From positions 558,001 to 622,000 of the forward strand of contig NZ_PCPZ01000002.1 of assembly GCF_002979865.1 (NCBI RefSeq): a DNA stretch of 64,000 bases, in the 5' to 3' direction. Shown piece after piece: positions 34,188-45,355 of this stretch (the stretch's first letter is position 1; each line of letters opens with the position of its first letter). The position numbers and the translations under genes are program-made. The notes under the pieces were generated by a model. It saw only the letters and a program-made list of their open reading frames with translations. It ran no database searches and had not been told where the DNA came from. This DNA comes from Arthrobacter sp. MYb214. Lineage in GTDB: Bacteria; Actinomycetota; Actinomycetes; Actinomycetales; Micrococcaceae.

Positions 34188-37178
34188 ATGGCCCCACGTA
34201 CCCAGTCTCAGGGGACGAAGAAGACCGCGGCGCGCAAACCCAAGGCGCCTGGCTCCTCGTCCTCCAAGAAAACGCCCGAGAACCCGGATGCGGAACTCGC
34301 CCTGCCGCTGCGCGCAATACGCAGCGTGTGGATGGGCATTGCCCGGATCTTCGGCGGCGCATTCCGCCGCATCGGCGGAACCGTCAAGCCTGACTACGAG
34401 CTGCGCCGCGACGGCACCGGACTGTTCCTCGCGCTGATCTCGATGATCGTCGCGATCATCGAATGGTGGGGCCTGCGCGATGCGGGCTGGTTCGGCACCG
34501 GCGTGCACGCGGTCGCCGGCGGCACCCTGGGCTTCATGGCCGTGCTGCTGCCGGTGATCTTGTTCATCGGCGCCTTCCGGCTCTTCCGCTACCCGGAGGC
34601 GGTCACCGCGAACAACCGCATCGGCATCGGCCTGCTGATCATGACGCTCTCCGGCTCGTCCATCGCCTCGCTGGCCAACGGCTCGCCAGCGGTCTCCGAC
34701 GATTTCCAGGCGCTCTGGAATGCCGGCGGCATGGCCGGTTCCATCCTGGGCACCCCGCTGGGCCTGCTGATCTCGGTCCCGGGCGCCATGGCCGTGTTCA
34801 TCTTCCTGGTGGTCATGTCCATCCTGATCGTCACCGCCACGCCATTTACGCAGATCCCTTCGCGCGTGCGTTCGGGCTACAACCGCCTGCTCGGCCAGGA
34901 CCCGGACGCACCCCGTGCCGCCCGCCCCACGGCCGCAGTGGAACTTGATCCAGCCGGCGAGGACCATGACCAGTCCTACCTCTACCCGCAGGACGAGGCT
35001 CCGGCCCCCGCTGCCAGGAAGAAGAAGCCCGGCTTCTTCGAACGCCGGGCCGCGGCCGCCCGCAAGGTCACCGAGGTCTACGACGTGGACGGCGGCGAGC
35101 ACGCTGAACGCCCCGGCGATGTCGCCTACGACAAGGCGGTCATCGGCCAGGATGATCCTGCCGAGCAGTCCACCGGCGCGATGCCTGCCGTCAACCGCAA
35201 CTCCGGCAAGATCTTCGACGCCGACGAGGCCGCCACCCAGGCCATCGCCCGCCCGGACTTCGAGTCCGCCGCCGCCCCAGCCCAGGAAGACACCGCCACG
35301 GTTGCCATCCCGAAGCCCTCCGGTCCTCCGCCAGGGGTCAAGCGCCCGACCAAGGCCGAATCCGAGATGGCCGAGATCATGGCCAATATCGGGCTCAAGG
35401 CCGAGCCCGAGGCCACCACCTCCGCGATGGACCAGGTCTCCTCGCGCGCCGCCGGGCTCTCCGCATCCCCGCAGGCGCCGATCCCCGCGCGCAGCGAGCA
35501 GCTGCAGCTATCCGGGGATGTCACCTACACCCTGCCCGAGGAGCACTACCTTCCTGCCGGCCCGCCGGCCAAGGAAGCATCCGAGGCCAACCAGGTGGTG
35601 GTCGACGCGCTGACCAACACCCTGCAGCAATTCAAGGTCGACGCGAAGGTCACCGGGTTCTCCCGCGGGCCCACGGTGACCCGCTACGAGATCGAGCTGG
35701 CCCCGGGCACCAAGGTGGAGAAGGTCACCGCGCTGTCCAAGAACATCTCCTATGCGGTGGCTTCCTCGGATGTGCGCATCCTCTCGCCGATTCCGGGCAA
35801 GTCCGCCATCGGCATCGAGATCCCGAACACCGACAAGGAAGTCGTGGCGCTGGGCGATGTGCTGCGCAGCTCCAATGCCCGCAAGACCGAGCACCCGATG
35901 GTGATGGGCGTGGGCAAGGACGTGGAAGGCGGCTTCGTCGTGGCCAACCTGGCCAAGATGCCGCACCTGCTGGTGGCAGGCGCCACCGGCGCGGGCAAGT
36001 CCTCGTTCGTGAACTCGATGATCACCTCGATCCTGATGCGCTCCACCCCGGACGAGGTGCGCATGGTCATGGTCGACCCCAAGCGCGTGGAGCTGACCGC
36101 CTACGAAGGCGTGCCGCACCTGATCACCCCGATCATCACCAACCCGAAGAAGGCCGCCGAGGCACTGGGCTGGGTGGTCCGCGAAATGGACACCCGCTAC
36201 GACGATCTGGCCAACTTCGGTTTCAAGCACATCGACGACTTCAACAAGGCGGTCAAGGCCGGCAAGGTGCACCCTCCGGAGGGTTCCAAGCGCGTGCTCA
36301 AGCCCTACCCGTACCTGCTGGTGATCGTCGATGAGCTCGCCGACTTGATGATGGTCGCCCCGCGCGATGTCGAAGAGTCCATCGTGCGCATCACCCAGCT
36401 GGCGCGTGCCGCCGGCATCCACCTGGTGCTGGCCACCCAGCGCCCCTCGGTGGATGTGGTCACCGGCTTGATCAAGGCCAACGTGCCCTCGCGCATGGCC
36501 TTCGCGACCTCATCGGTCACCGACTCCCGCGTGGTCCTGGACCAGCCCGGGGCCGAGAAGCTGCTGGGCCAGGGCGACGCCCTGTTCCTGCCGATGGGCA
36601 CCTCCAAGCCGATGCGCGTGCAGGGCGCCTGGGTGACCGAATCCGAAATCCACCGCGTGGTCGAGCACGTCAAGAGCCAGCTGAAGCCCGAGTACCGGGA
36701 AGACGTGATCCCGGCTGCCGAGAAGAAGAAGCAGATCGATGAGGACATCGGAGACGATCTGGATCTGCTGCTGCAGGCTACCGAGCTCGTGGTCACCAGC
36801 CAGTTCGGCTCCACCTCGATGCTGCAGCGCAAGCTGCGCGTGGGCTTCGCCAAGGCCGGACGCCTGATGGACCTGATGGAATCGCGGGGCGTTGTTGGCC
36901 CTTCCGAGGGCTCCAAGGCCCGCGATGTGCTGATCCAGCCCGATGACCTGCCCATGGTCCTGGCCGCGATGCGCGGCGATGACCCGGCGACCAGCACCCC
37001 GTCGGCCACCGAGGCCGCGCTGGTGGCCGAAGCCAACGTGAACCACGCCGAGCCGGTCACCGACTATGCCGAGGACCTGGTTGCCAAGGATCTGGAAGAT
37101 CGCCCGCAAGCCGTCGACTACTTCGATGGCTCCGACGAACCTGGCGAAGACGCCTGGGACCTGACAGGAAGAAACTGA
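34188..37178 (+). CDS. ftsK: DNA translocase FtsK/SpoIIIE
   Basis: A 996-residue septum-located DNA motor. Four membrane segments span roughly residues 65-225; a long acidic, alanine/proline-rich linker follows. The motor starts near residue 450, with Walker [11 protein letters not shown] near 598 and Walker [16 protein letters not shown] near 708. The C-terminal gamma winged helix ([20 protein letters not shown]) recognises orienting sequences. It clears chromosome ends at division and drives XerCD dimer resolution. pgsA follows after 5 bp. Confidence 0.97.
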   Translation: MAPRTQSQGTKKTAARKPKAPGSSSSKKTPENPDAELALPLRAIRSVWMGIARIFGGAFRRIGGTVKPDYELRRDGTGLFLALISMIVAIIEWWGLRDAGWFGTGVHAVAGGTLGFMAVLLPVILFIGAFRLFRYPEAVTANNRIGIGLLIMTLSGSSIASLANGSPAVSDDFQALWNAGGMAGSILGTPLGLLISVPGAMAVFIFLVVMSILIVTATPFTQIPSRVRSGYNRLLGQDPDAPRAARPTAAVELDPAGEDHDQSYLYPQDEAPAPAARKKKPGFFERRAAAARKVTEVYDVDGGEHAERPGDVAYDKAVIGQDDPAEQSTGAMPAVNRNSGKIFDADEAATQAIARPDFESAAAPAQEDTATVAIPKPSGPPPGVKRPTKAESEMAEIMANIGLKAEPEATTSAMDQVSSRAAGLSASPQAPIPARSEQLQLSGDVTYTLPEEHYLPAGPPAKEASEANQVVVDALTNTLQQFKVDAKVTGFSRGPTVTRYEIELAPGTKVEKVTALSKNISYAVASSDVRILSPIPGKSAIGIEIPNTDKEVVALGDVLRSSNARKTEHPMVMGVGKDVEGGFVVANLAKMPHLLVAGATGAGKSSFVNSMITSILMRSTPDEVRMVMVDPKRVELTAYEGVPHLITPIITNPKKAAEALGWVVREMDTRYDDLANFGFKHIDDFNKAVKAGKVHPPEGSKRVLKPYPYLLVIVDELADLMMVAPRDVEESIVRITQLARAAGIHLVLATQRPSVDVVTGLIKANVPSRMAFATSSVTDSRVVLDQPGAEKLLGQGDALFLPMGTSKPMRVQGAWVTESEIHRVVEHVKSQLKPEYREDVIPAAEKKKQIDEDIGDDLDLLLQATELVVTSQFGSTSMLQRKLRVGFAKAGRLMDLMESRGVVGPSEGSKARDVLIQPDDLPMVLAAMRGDDPATSTPSATEAALVAEANVNHAEPVTDYAEDLVAKDLEDRPQAVDYFDGSDEPGEDAWDLTGRN

Positions 37179-37183
37179 AACCC

Positions 37184-37786
37184 ATGAGCGAGCAAGCTGG
37201 CCGCAATGCCCAGCCACCGGTACCGACGCTGAATATCGCCAACGTGCTCACTACCATCCGCATCATCATGGTGCCTTTCTTCGTCTGGGCCCTGATGGCC
37301 GATAACCACGAGCAAGGCCTGTGGCGCTGGGTCGCGCTGGGACTTTTCGTGGTGGCCATGTACACCGACAAGCTCGACGGGGACCTGGCGCGCAGCCGCG
37401 GGCTGGTAACCAACTTCGGCAAGATCGCGGACCCGATCGCCGACAAGCTGCTCACCGGTTCGGCGCTGGTTTGCTTCTCGATCCTGGCCGAGCTGCCTTG
37501 GTGGGTCACCATCGTGATCCTGGCGCGCGAATGGGGCATCACCTTGCTGCGCGTGGTGGTCATCCGCTACGGCGTGATTGCCGCGAATATGGGCGGCAAG
37601 ATCAAGACCGTGTTGCAGGCCATCGTGATCGGCCTGTACCTGCTGCCCTACACCCACACCATTGACTGGCTGGGCACCGTGGCGTGGTACCTGATGCTGC
37701 TGACCCTGGCCGTCACCGTGGTCACCGGACTGGAATACCTGGTCAAGGCCGGCCAGCTGGCAGCCGCGGCCAAGAAGCAGAAGTAG
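37184..37786 (+). CDS. pgsA: CDP-diacylglycerol-glycerol-3-phosphate 3-phosphatidyltransferase
   Basis: A 200-residue membrane enzyme making phosphatidylglycerol phosphate. The CDP-alcohol phosphotransferase motif is complete: DKLDGDLARSR, then G and DPIAD with all aspartates (about residues 62-89). Several membrane segments follow. Tightly clustered with ftsK and the pncC/cinA-like gene. Confidence 0.92.
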   Translation: MSEQAGRNAQPPVPTLNIANVLTTIRIIMVPFFVWALMADNHEQGLWRWVALGLFVVAMYTDKLDGDLARSRGLVTNFGKIADPIADKLLTGSALVCFSILAELPWWVTIVILAREWGITLLRVVVIRYGVIAANMGGKIKTVLQAIVIGLYLLPYTHTIDWLGTVAWYLMLLTLAVTVVTGLEYLVKAGQLAAAAKKQK

Positions 37787-37796
37787 GGCCGGCACC

Positions 37797-38279
37797 ATGA
37801 AGCCCCAGGCACCCGAGGTGATCGCCAAGGCCATTGAAGGCGATGTGCAGCTGGCTACGGCCGAATCGCTGACCGCTGGCATGATTGCCGCGCGCCTGGC
37901 CGAGGTGCCCGGCGCCTCGGCGGTGCTGCGCGGGGGAGTTGTCAGCTATTCCTCGGCGGTGAAGTCATCGCTGCTGGGCGTCGACGAGATGCTGCTTGCC
38001 TCCAACGGATCGGTGGATCCCGAGGTTGCCCGGCAGATGGCCGTAGGGGCGCAGCGTGCCTGCGGTGCAGACGCGGCGATTTCTGCAACCGGGGTCGCTG
38101 GACCGGACCCGCACGATGGCAAGGCGGTGGGAACCGTGTATATTGGGTGGGCCATGGGCGCTGACTCGGGATCCGAAGTCCACCACTTCGTGGGAGACCG
38201 GGCACAGATCCGCGAGCAGAGCACCCTGGCGGCACTTCACCAGTTCGCTGCCATCTTGGATAAAGCTTCTTCACAGTAA
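37797..38279 (+). CDS. CinA C-terminal domain protein (nicotinamide-nucleotide amidase type)
   Basis: A 160-residue protein consisting only of the CinA C-terminal domain, as in PncC. Motifs are ATAESLTAGMIAARLAEVPGAS, FRGGVV-like LRGGVVSYS and SATGVAGPDPHDGKAVGTVYIG. PncC deamidates NMN for NAD recycling; CinA genes often sit near recA, as here. Confidence 0.9.
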   Translation: MKPQAPEVIAKAIEGDVQLATAESLTAGMIAARLAEVPGASAVLRGGVVSYSSAVKSSLLGVDEMLLASNGSVDPEVARQMAVGAQRACGADAAISATGVAGPDPHDGKAVGTVYIGWAMGADSGSEVHHFVGDRAQIREQSTLAALHQFAAILDKASSQ

Positions 38280-38568
38280 GACGCGAAATACTCTTCTTCC
38301 CGAGATGTTACGCAAAAATCACGGCATATGTGGCGTAGGTCGCATTTAAGTGATTAGGGTGAATGTACGGGAACAAAATCGTATGACCTGTCGTTGTACG
38401 AATTGCAGGGCCGCAAGGATGGCCCCCGTATTTGATTAGATCTTCGAGATGGACCTAGGAGCAGAGGCTAAATTCATGGTCAAGCAACCCGTAACTGTCA
38501 ATGGTGTCGTCCGTTGGCGCGATATGGGAGAAGCCCATATGGTCCAGCCCGAGAAGGAGGAGCACAAA
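38280..38568. other. Intergenic region with clgR promoter
   Basis: These 289 bp hold no convincing gene. The open frame upstream of the clgR start continues to 38449 but lacks family similarity. A short inverted repeat GGGCC...GGCCC occurs near 38410. The clgR promoter is expected here. Confidence 0.5.
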
Positions 38569-38889
38569 ATGGTAGTACTCCGTCATGAAATCGGCGATGT
38601 TCTGCGCGACGTCCGTCAGCGCCAGGGACGTACCCTTCGCGAGGTTTCGCATAGCGCACGTGTTTCCCTTGGCTACCTGTCCGAGGTTGAGCGTGGCCAG
38701 AAGGAAGCCTCTTCGGAGCTGCTCTCCTCGATCTGCGTGGCGCTGGAAATCCCATTGTCCCTGATGCTCCGTGAAGTATCCGAGCGCGTTGCCCTGGCAG
38801 AGGGCATTGCTATCCCGGATACCGTCCCTACGGATATGGCCAACGAGTTTGCGGCCAAGAGCGGCAACAAGCCATTGGCCTCGGTCTAG
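38569..38889 (+). CDS. clgR: ClgR-type XRE family transcriptional regulator
   Basis: A 106-residue Cro/CI-type regulator. The helix-turn-helix covers about residues 8-65 ([37 protein letters not shown]), nearly invariant in actinobacterial ClgR proteins, which activate clp protease and other stress genes. The ATG at 38569 is preceded by AAGGAGGAG; longer frames starting upstream are unlikely. It lies in the usual context before DUF3046 and recA. Confidence 0.92.
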   Translation: MVVLRHEIGDVLRDVRQRQGRTLREVSHSARVSLGYLSEVERGQKEASSELLSSICVALEIPLSLMLREVSERVALAEGIAIPDTVPTDMANEFAAKSGNKPLASV

Positions 38890-38943
38890 AACCAAATTTT
38901 TTAGGGCTACCGCTACTCAGTAATCGAGACTGCCGGCAGCCGT

Positions 38944-38978
38944 GCAAGGAGCCTGCGCGAAATGCGTGGGCTCCTTGC
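38944..38978 (+). terminator. Hairpin after clgR
   Basis: GCAAGGAGCC pairs with GGCTCCTTGC, with extra GCGC/GCGT pairing inside. No T-run follows. Confidence 0.6.
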
Positions 38979-39000
38979 CTATGCGTGGGAGAATAATTAG

Positions 39001-39225
39001 GTGAAAATCAGCGATTTCTGGCGCAACATGGAAAACGAGTTCGGCGCGCGGTACTCCCACGTGCTGGCCGATTCCATGGCCCTTACCGAACTTGGCAGCC
39101 TTACCGCCGCGCAGGCGCTGGACAAGGGCATCAAGCCCAAGCAGATTTGGGAAGCCCTGTGCAAGGCGCAAGACATTCCGGCCGAACGCTGGCTTGGCGT
39201 GGATATCGAGCCGAAGGAATCGTAG
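39001..39225 (+). CDS. DUF3046 family protein
   Basis: A 74-residue conserved actinobacterial protein beginning MKISDFWRNMENEFG with GTG as start. The family almost always precedes recA, as here. Helical, soluble; function unknown. It contains the conserved WEALC(K) and PAERWLG stretches. Confidence 0.9.
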   Translation: MKISDFWRNMENEFGARYSHVLADSMALTELGSLTAAQALDKGIKPKQIWEALCKAQDIPAERWLGVDIEPKES

Positions 39226-39278
39226 CGACTCCGTTCGAAAGTCCCGGCACTGGATCTTCGAACATGCCGTGTTGAATT

Positions 39279-39295
39279 TCGAACACCTGTTCGGA
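39279..39295 (+). promoter_or_regulatory. SOS box upstream of recA
   Basis: TCGAACACCTGTTCGGA matches the actinobacterial/Gram-positive LexA site TCGAAC-N4-GTTCGA with one mismatch. It lies 172 bp before the recA start; lexA is in the same window. Confidence 0.8.
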
Positions 39296-39466
39296 TAGGG
39301 TTATCCTAGAAGCAACGCAGGAAACTGCACCAAGAACTTAAGCACTGAGACTGTCCACACTTGAGGGCTATCGGAGTCCAAAGTGTCGGTGGGCAAGCAT
39401 ACTGTCTATTGCAGGACAAAATTCATGAGCAAGTACGTAGCAGGCTTGCAAGAGCAAAGGTGAACC

Positions 39467-40519
39467 ATGGCAGCAAAAAATGATCGGGAAAAGGCGCTAG
39501 AGGCTGTCCTGGGCCAAATCGACAAGGCCTACGGCAAGGGCTCGGTCATGCGCCTGGGCGATGAAACCCGTGCACCCATTGAAGTAATTCCTACCGGTTC
39601 GGTTGCCTTGGATGTCGCCCTTGGCATTGGCGGCCTGCCACGCGGCCGCGTGGTTGAAATCTACGGCCCTGAGTCCTCGGGTAAAACCACGGTTGCCCTG
39701 CATGCAGTCGCCAGCGCGCAGAAGGCCGGCGGCGTTGCGGCTTTCATCGATGCTGAGCACGCGCTTGATCCGGAATACGCCAAGAAGCTGGGCGTCGACA
39801 CCGACGCACTGCTGGTCTCCCAGCCGGATACCGGCGAGCAGGCTCTGGAAATCATGGATATGCTCGTGGGCTCCGGCGCGCTGGATATCATCGTCATCGA
39901 CTCCGTGGCAGCGCTGGTTCCACGTGCCGAAATCGAAGGCGAAATGGGTGACAGCCATGTCGGCCTGCAGGCCCGCTTGATGTCCCAGGCTCTGCGCAAG
40001 ATCACCGGCCGCCTCTCGGCCTCGAAGACTACCGCAATCTTCATCAACCAGCTGCGTGAAAAGATTGGCGTCTTCTTCGGCAGCCCGGAAACCACCACTG
40101 GCGGCAAGGCGCTGAAGTTCTACGCTTCGGTCCGCATCGACATCCGCCGCATTGAGACCCTGAAAGAGGGCACCAATGCGGTCGGCAACCGCACCCGCTG
40201 CAAGGTCGTCAAGAACAAGATGGCTCCTCCTTTCAAGCAGGCTGAATTCGACATCCTGTACGGCCACGGCATCTCCCGCGAAGGTTCGCTCATCGATATG
40301 GGTGTCGAGCATAACCTGGTCAAGAAGTCCGGTGCCTGGTTCACCTACGACGGGGACCAGCTGGGCCAGGGCAAGGAAAACGCCCGCCGCTTCCTGCGCG
40401 ACAACCCGGATCTGGCCGACGAACTCGAGCGCCAGATCTTGCAGAAGCTCGGCGTTCTGCCACAGGAAGAAGTTGAAGAAGACGAGACCGAACTGCGAGT
40501 CGTCGAGGGCGATAAGTAG
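39467..40519 (+). CDS. recA: Recombinase RecA
   Basis: A 350-residue recombinase of normal length with no intein. Walker A is [13 protein letters not shown], Walker [11 protein letters not shown], and loop-L2 segment [19 protein letters not shown] is intact. It forms filaments on single-stranded DNA, drives strand exchange and triggers LexA self-cleavage. The stop shares a base with the proposed recX GTG start. Confidence 0.98.
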   Translation: MAAKNDREKALEAVLGQIDKAYGKGSVMRLGDETRAPIEVIPTGSVALDVALGIGGLPRGRVVEIYGPESSGKTTVALHAVASAQKAGGVAAFIDAEHALDPEYAKKLGVDTDALLVSQPDTGEQALEIMDMLVGSGALDIIVIDSVAALVPRAEIEGEMGDSHVGLQARLMSQALRKITGRLSASKTTAIFINQLREKIGVFFGSPETTTGGKALKFYASVRIDIRRIETLKEGTNAVGNRTRCKVVKNKMAPPFKQAEFDILYGHGISREGSLIDMGVEHNLVKKSGAWFTYDGDQLGQGKENARRFLRDNPDLADELERQILQKLGVLPQEEVEEDETELRVVEGDK

Positions 40520-41406
40520 TGGCCCCAGGCTTCCAGCGACGTAGCGTCCGACCCGGAAAGAATTCCGGGTCGGACGCTACGTCCGTTTCCAAAGAGTTCC
40601 AGGGGGATCCCGAGGACATGCCGGACTGGGCAAAACCCAGCCCGGAAGAAGTGGAAGCACAAGCGGCTGAGGAATCAGCTAGGCGGGAACGCGCCGCCCG
40701 GCGCGCCGCAACCCCAGCCATGCCAGCGGGCAGCACCTCCCGCACCATTGCCAGCTTCCCGGAGGAATCCAGGAAACCGGGCAGTGTTGAAGAGCTGCGT
40801 GCGGCGATGGAACAGATTGTTGCCGCGCCCGCACCGGCCAAACCCTCGAAGCAGGAACGCCGCGAAGCACGCGAAGCGAGAAAAGCGGCGCGCGAAGCCG
40901 GGGAGCCCGAAGAGCTCAGCGATGACCAGTGGCGGGAAAAGGCGCGTGGCATTTTGCTGCGCCAGCTCACAGCCAGCGACAAGACCGCGAAACAGCTCAA
41001 GGCCAAGCTTCTTGACAACCAATGCCCTGAGGATATCGCTGATGAAGTCATCGACCGGTATGCCGAGATCAATCTCGTTGATGATGAACGCTTTGCGAAG
41101 TCGTGGGTAGTTGCCCGCGCGCGCTCGCGCGGTTTGGCCCGTGGGGCGATCAAGCGCGAGCTGCGCACCAAGGGCGTAGACGATGAACTGGCCGCTGAAG
41201 CGCTTGAGCAGATTGATGATGAGGCCGAGGAGCAGCGGGCCCGTGAACTGGTTCGCGCGAAACTGCGCCCGGAATCCATGGGCGCAGATCGGGATAGGGC
41301 ATTACGCCGACTAGTAGGGATGCTGGGGCGTAAAGGCTACAACGGCGGCTTGGCCTTCAAAGTCGCGCGCGAAGAATGGGAAGAGCGCTTCGGTAGCCGC
41401 TACTGA
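40519..41406 (+). CDS. recX: Regulatory protein RecX
   Basis: A RecX protein, which inhibits RecA filaments. The conserved three-helix repeats start near residue 140 (ARGILLRQLTASDKTAKQLKAKL, DDERFAKSWVVARARSRGLARGAIKREL, GYNGGLAFKVAREEW). The 295-residue form starting with GTG at 40519 has a 135-residue charged, alanine-rich extension whose first part is encoded by a hairpin; the ATG at 40618 is a good alternative start (262 residues). Downstream of recA as in most bacteria. Confidence 0.9.
   Translation: MAPGFQRRSVRPGKNSGSDATSVSKEFQGDPEDMPDWAKPSPEEVEAQAAEESARRERAARRAATPAMPAGSTSRTIASFPEESRKPGSVEELRAAMEQIVAAPAPAKPSKQERREAREARKAAREAGEPEELSDDQWREKARGILLRQLTASDKTAKQLKAKLLDNQCPEDIADEVIDRYAEINLVDDERFAKSWVVARARSRGLARGAIKRELRTKGVDDELAAEALEQIDDEAEEQRARELVRAKLRPESMGADRDRALRRLVGMLGRKGYNGGLAFKVAREEWEERFGSRY
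40538..40583 (+). other. Long perfect hairpin at the recA-recX junction
   Basis: Two perfect 21-base arms flank the loop AGAA, starting 18 bases after the recA stop. Only a weak T-rich stretch (CGTTTCC) follows. It lies within the first codons of recX if the GTG at 40519 is used. It may act as attenuator lowering recX relative to recA, or stabilise the recA mRNA 3' end. Confidence 0.75.
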
Positions 41407-41723
41407 TTGCGCTTCGGATCCTGGGCAGGTGCTTTGCTGCGGCGTCCAAACCAATCGTCAATGCCCTGGTATGCCCACAGGATCAAGGCGGCGATCCCGG
41501 CAAGCACCGAGCCAACACCGATATTGAACAGCAGGTCATCGGTCTCGTGGTCCATCGGCGGGAGGAGGCCGATGGCGATCGGGATGGCGAAAAGGAAAAG
41601 TGCGGATATTCCGGCCATCCAGATATGGAAGACCTTCATGCCGCGTGACAAGCGCAATGGGCGGGATTTCTCGGGTTCCGGTTGTGGGCGGGGTGAATGG
41701 TTTTCCACGGAAATCTCTCTCAT
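41400..41723 (-). CDS. Small membrane protein
   Basis: A 107-residue protein with a proline-rich cytoplasmic N-terminus and two membrane segments (about residues 33-53 and 66-86). Convergent with recX, overlapping its end by seven bases. No known domain. Confidence 0.65.
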   Translation of the reverse strand: MREISVENHSPRPQPEPEKSRPLRLSRGMKVFHIWMAGISALFLFAIPIAIGLLPPMDHETDDLLFNIGVGSVLAGIAALILWAYQGIDDWFGRRSKAPAQDPKRNQ

Positions 41724-41882
41724 AGGCCGAATTGGCTAGTTGATAGTCTAATTCAATCCTAACCCTTCCGAGGGAAGCGGTGAATTCGGCGATTAGCGGG
41801 CACGCGCTGCGAACAGCACGCAGGAGCGCGTCCCAAGGTCACCTGTATTTCAGCAGTACCCAATCTTCGGTAATCTTGAAGA

Positions 41883-43412
41883 GTGACTGAGCAACATACC
41901 TTGAGCAACATCGGCAGTGGAGAACTACCCCGTACCTATGAAGTACGTACCTTCGGCTGCCAAATGAACGTGCACGATTCCGAGCGGCTCTCCGGTCTCC
42001 TGGAAGATGCGGGCCTAAGCCGCAAATCCGAAGAGCTGGCCGAAGAAGCAGCCGACGTCGTCGTCTTCAATACCTGCGCAGTGCGTGAAAACGCAGACAA
42101 CAAGCTCTACGGGCATCTGGGCCTGCTGAAGAACCTGAAGGCCGAACGCCCCAATATGCAAATTGCCGTCGGCGGGTGCCTTGCCCAGAAGGACCGGGAC
42201 ACCATCGTCAAGAAAGCCCCATGGGTAGACGTGGTGTTCGGCACGCACAATATCGGTTCGTTGCCTACGCTGCTGGCCCGCTCGCGCCACAACCAGGAGG
42301 CGCAACTGGAGATCCTGGAATCACTGGATGTCTTCCCATCCACCTTGCCGACTCGACGCGAATCCGTGTACGCAGGCTGGGTCTCCATTTCCGTGGGTTG
42401 CAACAATACCTGCACCTTCTGCATCGTCCCATCCTTGCGCGGCAAGGAGCGCGATCGCCGCCCGGGCGAGATCCTCGCCGAAATCCAGGCCCTGGTCGAT
42501 GATGGGGCCATCGAAGTGACCCTGCTGGGCCAGAACGTGAATTCCTACGGCGTGGAATTCGGAGACCGCTTGGCCTTCGGCAAGTTGCTGCGCGCTTGCG
42601 GCGAAATAGAAGGACTCGAACGCGTGCGCTTCACCAGCCCGCACCCAGCGGCCTTCACCGATGACGTCATCGATGCCATGGCCGAGACCCCGAACGTGAT
42701 GCCGCAGCTGCATATGCCGCTGCAGTCCGGCTCGGACAGGGTGCTCAAGGAAATGCGCCGCTCCTACCGGTCCAAGAAATTCCTGGGCATCCTGGAAAAG
42801 GTTCGCGAACGCATCCCGCATGCGGCAATCACCACCGACATCATCGTTGGCTTCCCGGGCGAAACCGAAGAGGACTTCCAAGCCACCCTCGACGTGGTTG
42901 AAGCGTCGCGATTCTCCTCGGCATTCACCTTCCAGTATTCCAAGCGGCCGGGAACACCGGCAGCCGAACTTGAAGACCAGCTGCCCAAGGCCGTGGTCCA
43001 GGAACGCTACGAGCGCCTGACCGCGCTCCAGGACCGCATTGCCAAGGAAGAGAATGCGAAGCAGCTGGGCCGTACCGTAGAAGTGATGGCCACCGAGCAG
43101 TCCGGACGCAAGTCCGGGGAAACCCGGCGCCTGTCCGGACGCTCGCAGGACCAGCGCCTGGTGCACTTCTCTGTGCCTGACGGAGCCCAAGCCCCGCGCC
43201 CAGGCGATCTGGTCACCCTGCCTATTACCGAAGTGGCATCATTCCACCTGATTTCCGATCCCACCGCTGACCAGTACTCCCTGCGCCGTTCGCGTGCCGG
43301 GGATGCCTGGGACCGTGCCCAAGCCGAAAGCTGCGGGGTACCTTCGCCAGCTGCGAACGGTTCCAGCGGCCGCACGAGCTTGGGCATGCCAACCTTGAAA
43401 GTGCGTAGCTAA
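41883..43412 (+). CDS. miaB: tRNA-2-methylthio-N6-dimethylallyladenosine synthase
   Basis: A 509-residue radical SAM methylthiotransferase. The N-terminal UPF0004 domain has its three cysteines (FGCQMN, NTCAVR, GGCLAQ), the radical SAM motif is CNNTCTFC near residue 178, and a C-terminal TRAM domain is followed by a 50-residue tail. It modifies A37 of tRNAs after MiaA has added the dimethylallyl group; miaA follows after 4 bp. GTG start. Confidence 0.95.
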   Translation: MTEQHTLSNIGSGELPRTYEVRTFGCQMNVHDSERLSGLLEDAGLSRKSEELAEEAADVVVFNTCAVRENADNKLYGHLGLLKNLKAERPNMQIAVGGCLAQKDRDTIVKKAPWVDVVFGTHNIGSLPTLLARSRHNQEAQLEILESLDVFPSTLPTRRESVYAGWVSISVGCNNTCTFCIVPSLRGKERDRRPGEILAEIQALVDDGAIEVTLLGQNVNSYGVEFGDRLAFGKLLRACGEIEGLERVRFTSPHPAAFTDDVIDAMAETPNVMPQLHMPLQSGSDRVLKEMRRSYRSKKFLGILEKVRERIPHAAITTDIIVGFPGETEEDFQATLDVVEASRFSSAFTFQYSKRPGTPAAELEDQLPKAVVQERYERLTALQDRIAKEENAKQLGRTVEVMATEQSGRKSGETRRLSGRSQDQRLVHFSVPDGAQAPRPGDLVTLPITEVASFHLISDPTADQYSLRRSRAGDAWDRAQAESCGVPSPAANGSSGRTSLGMPTLKVRS

Positions 43413-43416
43413 GTAC

Positions 43417-44319
43417 ATGACCAATTCGAACCTGCCGGTCATCGCCATCGTCGGCCCCACCGGCACCGGCAAGTCAGATTTGGCTATTGCCCTGGCCCGG
43501 GAACTGGGCGGGGAAATCGTCAATTCAGATGCCCTGCAGTTCTACCGCGGCATGGATATCGGCACCGCGAAGCTGCCGGTGGATGAACGTGGCGGCATCG
43601 AGCATCATTTGCTCGACACCATGGCCATCACCGAGGAAGCGTCCGTCGCGGCCTTCCAAGCCCAAGCCCGCGACCACTTCGCCCGAATCCGGGCCCGCGG
43701 CAAGATTCCGGTGATGGTCGGCGGCTCTGGACTGTATGTGCGCGCAGCACTTGACGTCATCGATTTCCCGCCGACGGATCCCGGGGTCAGGAAACGGCTG
43801 GAGGCTGAGGTCGAGGCCGAAGGCGACGGACCCCTGCGCCGCCGTTTGGCCGAGGTGGACCCGGTGTCAGCTGGGCGCAACCTGGATTTGCGCCGCGCGA
43901 TCCGGGCCTTTGAAGTCTACGAGATTTCCGGGCGGGCCTTCAGCTCCTTCATGCCGCAACGCGAGTATGCCGCACCGGCAATCCAGATCGGTTTGAACTA
44001 TGACCGGCATGCATTGCACGAAGCCCTGGAGGCCCGCGTGCACAAGATGGATGCCATGGGATTAGCCGAAGAAGTCGCAGGACTTCTTGAACAAGGATTA
44101 CGCGAAGGCAAGACCGCTTCGCGTGCCATCGGGTACCAGCAGTACATTGACTATTTGGATGGGCTGATCACCCGAGCCGAAGCCATCGACCAGACGATCA
44201 TCGCCACGCGCAAGTTCGCGCGACGGCAGATCACCTGGTTCAATGCAGACCAGCGGGTCAACTGGCTGAACCCGATCGAACCGGGACTGCTGGAAAAAAC
44301 GCTGAAGATCATTGGCTAG
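43417..44319 (+). CDS. miaA: tRNA dimethylallyltransferase
   Basis: A 300-residue enzyme with P-loop [16 protein letters not shown], the [15 protein letters not shown] motif, GGSGLYVRA and the C-terminal [11 protein letters not shown]. It adds the isopentenyl group to A37, the substrate for MiaB. It is co-transcribed with miaB upstream and dapF downstream. Confidence 0.96.
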   Translation: MTNSNLPVIAIVGPTGTGKSDLAIALARELGGEIVNSDALQFYRGMDIGTAKLPVDERGGIEHHLLDTMAITEEASVAAFQAQARDHFARIRARGKIPVMVGGSGLYVRAALDVIDFPPTDPGVRKRLEAEVEAEGDGPLRRRLAEVDPVSAGRNLDLRRAIRAFEVYEISGRAFSSFMPQREYAAPAIQIGLNYDRHALHEALEARVHKMDAMGLAEEVAGLLEQGLREGKTASRAIGYQQYIDYLDGLITRAEAIDQTIIATRKFARRQITWFNADQRVNWLNPIEPGLLEKTLKIIG

Positions 44320-44351
44320 CCAACATACGCAGGAAAACTCTAGGAGCATTG

Positions 44352-45287
44352 ATGTACCGCACCGAACTAGGACAGCTGGCTGGACAACATTTTGCCAAGG
44401 GCCACGCTACCGGCAACGACTTCGTACTGGTTGCAGACCCTGAAGCAAAGCTCGAAATCACCCCCGAACAGGTAGCGGCCCTGTGCCATCGCCGATTCGG
44501 CATTGGCGGCGACGGGCTCATCCGTGCCGTGCCAACCTCCAAGGTTCCGGGATACGAAGAGCAGTTCCTGGAGAACCCCAAGGCCTACTGGTTCATGGAT
44601 TACCGGAACAACGACGGTTCCATCGCCGAAATGTGCGGCAATGGCGTGCGTGCCTTCGCGCACTACCTGATTGCCGAGGGGCTGGTGAGCCTCCAGGTGG
44701 GGCAAAGCTTCCAGATCGGCAGCCGTGCAGGGGTCAAGGAAATTACCCGCCTGGTCGATGGCTACGCAGTGAACCTGGGTCCTTGGGGCCTGATCTTCGA
44801 GCAGGACGCGGCCGAAAAATCCGTGGACTCCATGGTCAAGCCGCGTGGCTGGGAACAGGCCCTGCCGGCCTTGAGCATCACCATGGGCAATCCGCACACC
44901 GTTGTGGCGTTGCCCGATGCCCGAATGCTCGAAGAATTGGACCTGTTCCAGGCACCAGAGGTATCTCCCGTTCCTGCCCACGGCACCAACGTGGAATTCG
45001 TGGTTCCATCCGAACCGCTGATTGAAGAAGACGGAGTTGCCCAGGTCCAGATGCGCGTCCATGAACGCGGGGTAGGCGAGACCCTCTCTTGCGGTACCGG
45101 TGCCTGCGCGGCTGCAGCTGCCGTACGCTACTGGGCGCGCAGCACCGCGCTGATCAACCAGTGGGCTGTTGCGGTGCCAGGCGGCGTGGTCGGCGTTGAA
45201 TTCCGCGGCAATGCAAGCGGCGGAGAAGATACGATCCTCAGCGGCCCAGCGGATCTGGTGGCGCGCGGGATCCTCGGTGCGCAGTAG
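44352..45287 (+). CDS. dapF: Diaminopimelate epimerase
   Basis: A 311-residue PLP-independent epimerase converting LL- to meso-diaminopimelate for lysine and cell-wall synthesis. The catalytic cysteines are in AEMCGNGVRAF (near residue 97) and LSCGTGACAAA (near 248). N-terminal KGHATGNDFVLVAD is canonical. AGGAG lies five bases before the ATG at 44352; a TTG one codon earlier is less likely. Compare the paralogous racemase at 25444. Confidence 0.96.
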   Translation: MYRTELGQLAGQHFAKGHATGNDFVLVADPEAKLEITPEQVAALCHRRFGIGGDGLIRAVPTSKVPGYEEQFLENPKAYWFMDYRNNDGSIAEMCGNGVRAFAHYLIAEGLVSLQVGQSFQIGSRAGVKEITRLVDGYAVNLGPWGLIFEQDAAEKSVDSMVKPRGWEQALPALSITMGNPHTVVALPDARMLEELDLFQAPEVSPVPAHGTNVEFVVPSEPLIEEDGVAQVQMRVHERGVGETLSCGTGACAAAAAVRYWARSTALINQWAVAVPGGVVGVEFRGNASGGEDTILSGPADLVARGILGAQ

Positions 45288-45308
45288 AACTGATCCGGTT
45301 CTTCGCAG

Positions 45309-45342
45309 AACCGCAGATTGGCTCGGCAGCCGATCTGCGGTT
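45309..45342 (+). terminator. Terminator after dapF
   Basis: A 15-bp stem with one wobble, loop CGGC and trailing TT, between convergent dapF and methyltransferase genes. Confidence 0.75.
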
Positions 45343-45355
45343 TGCCTTCGGTCCT

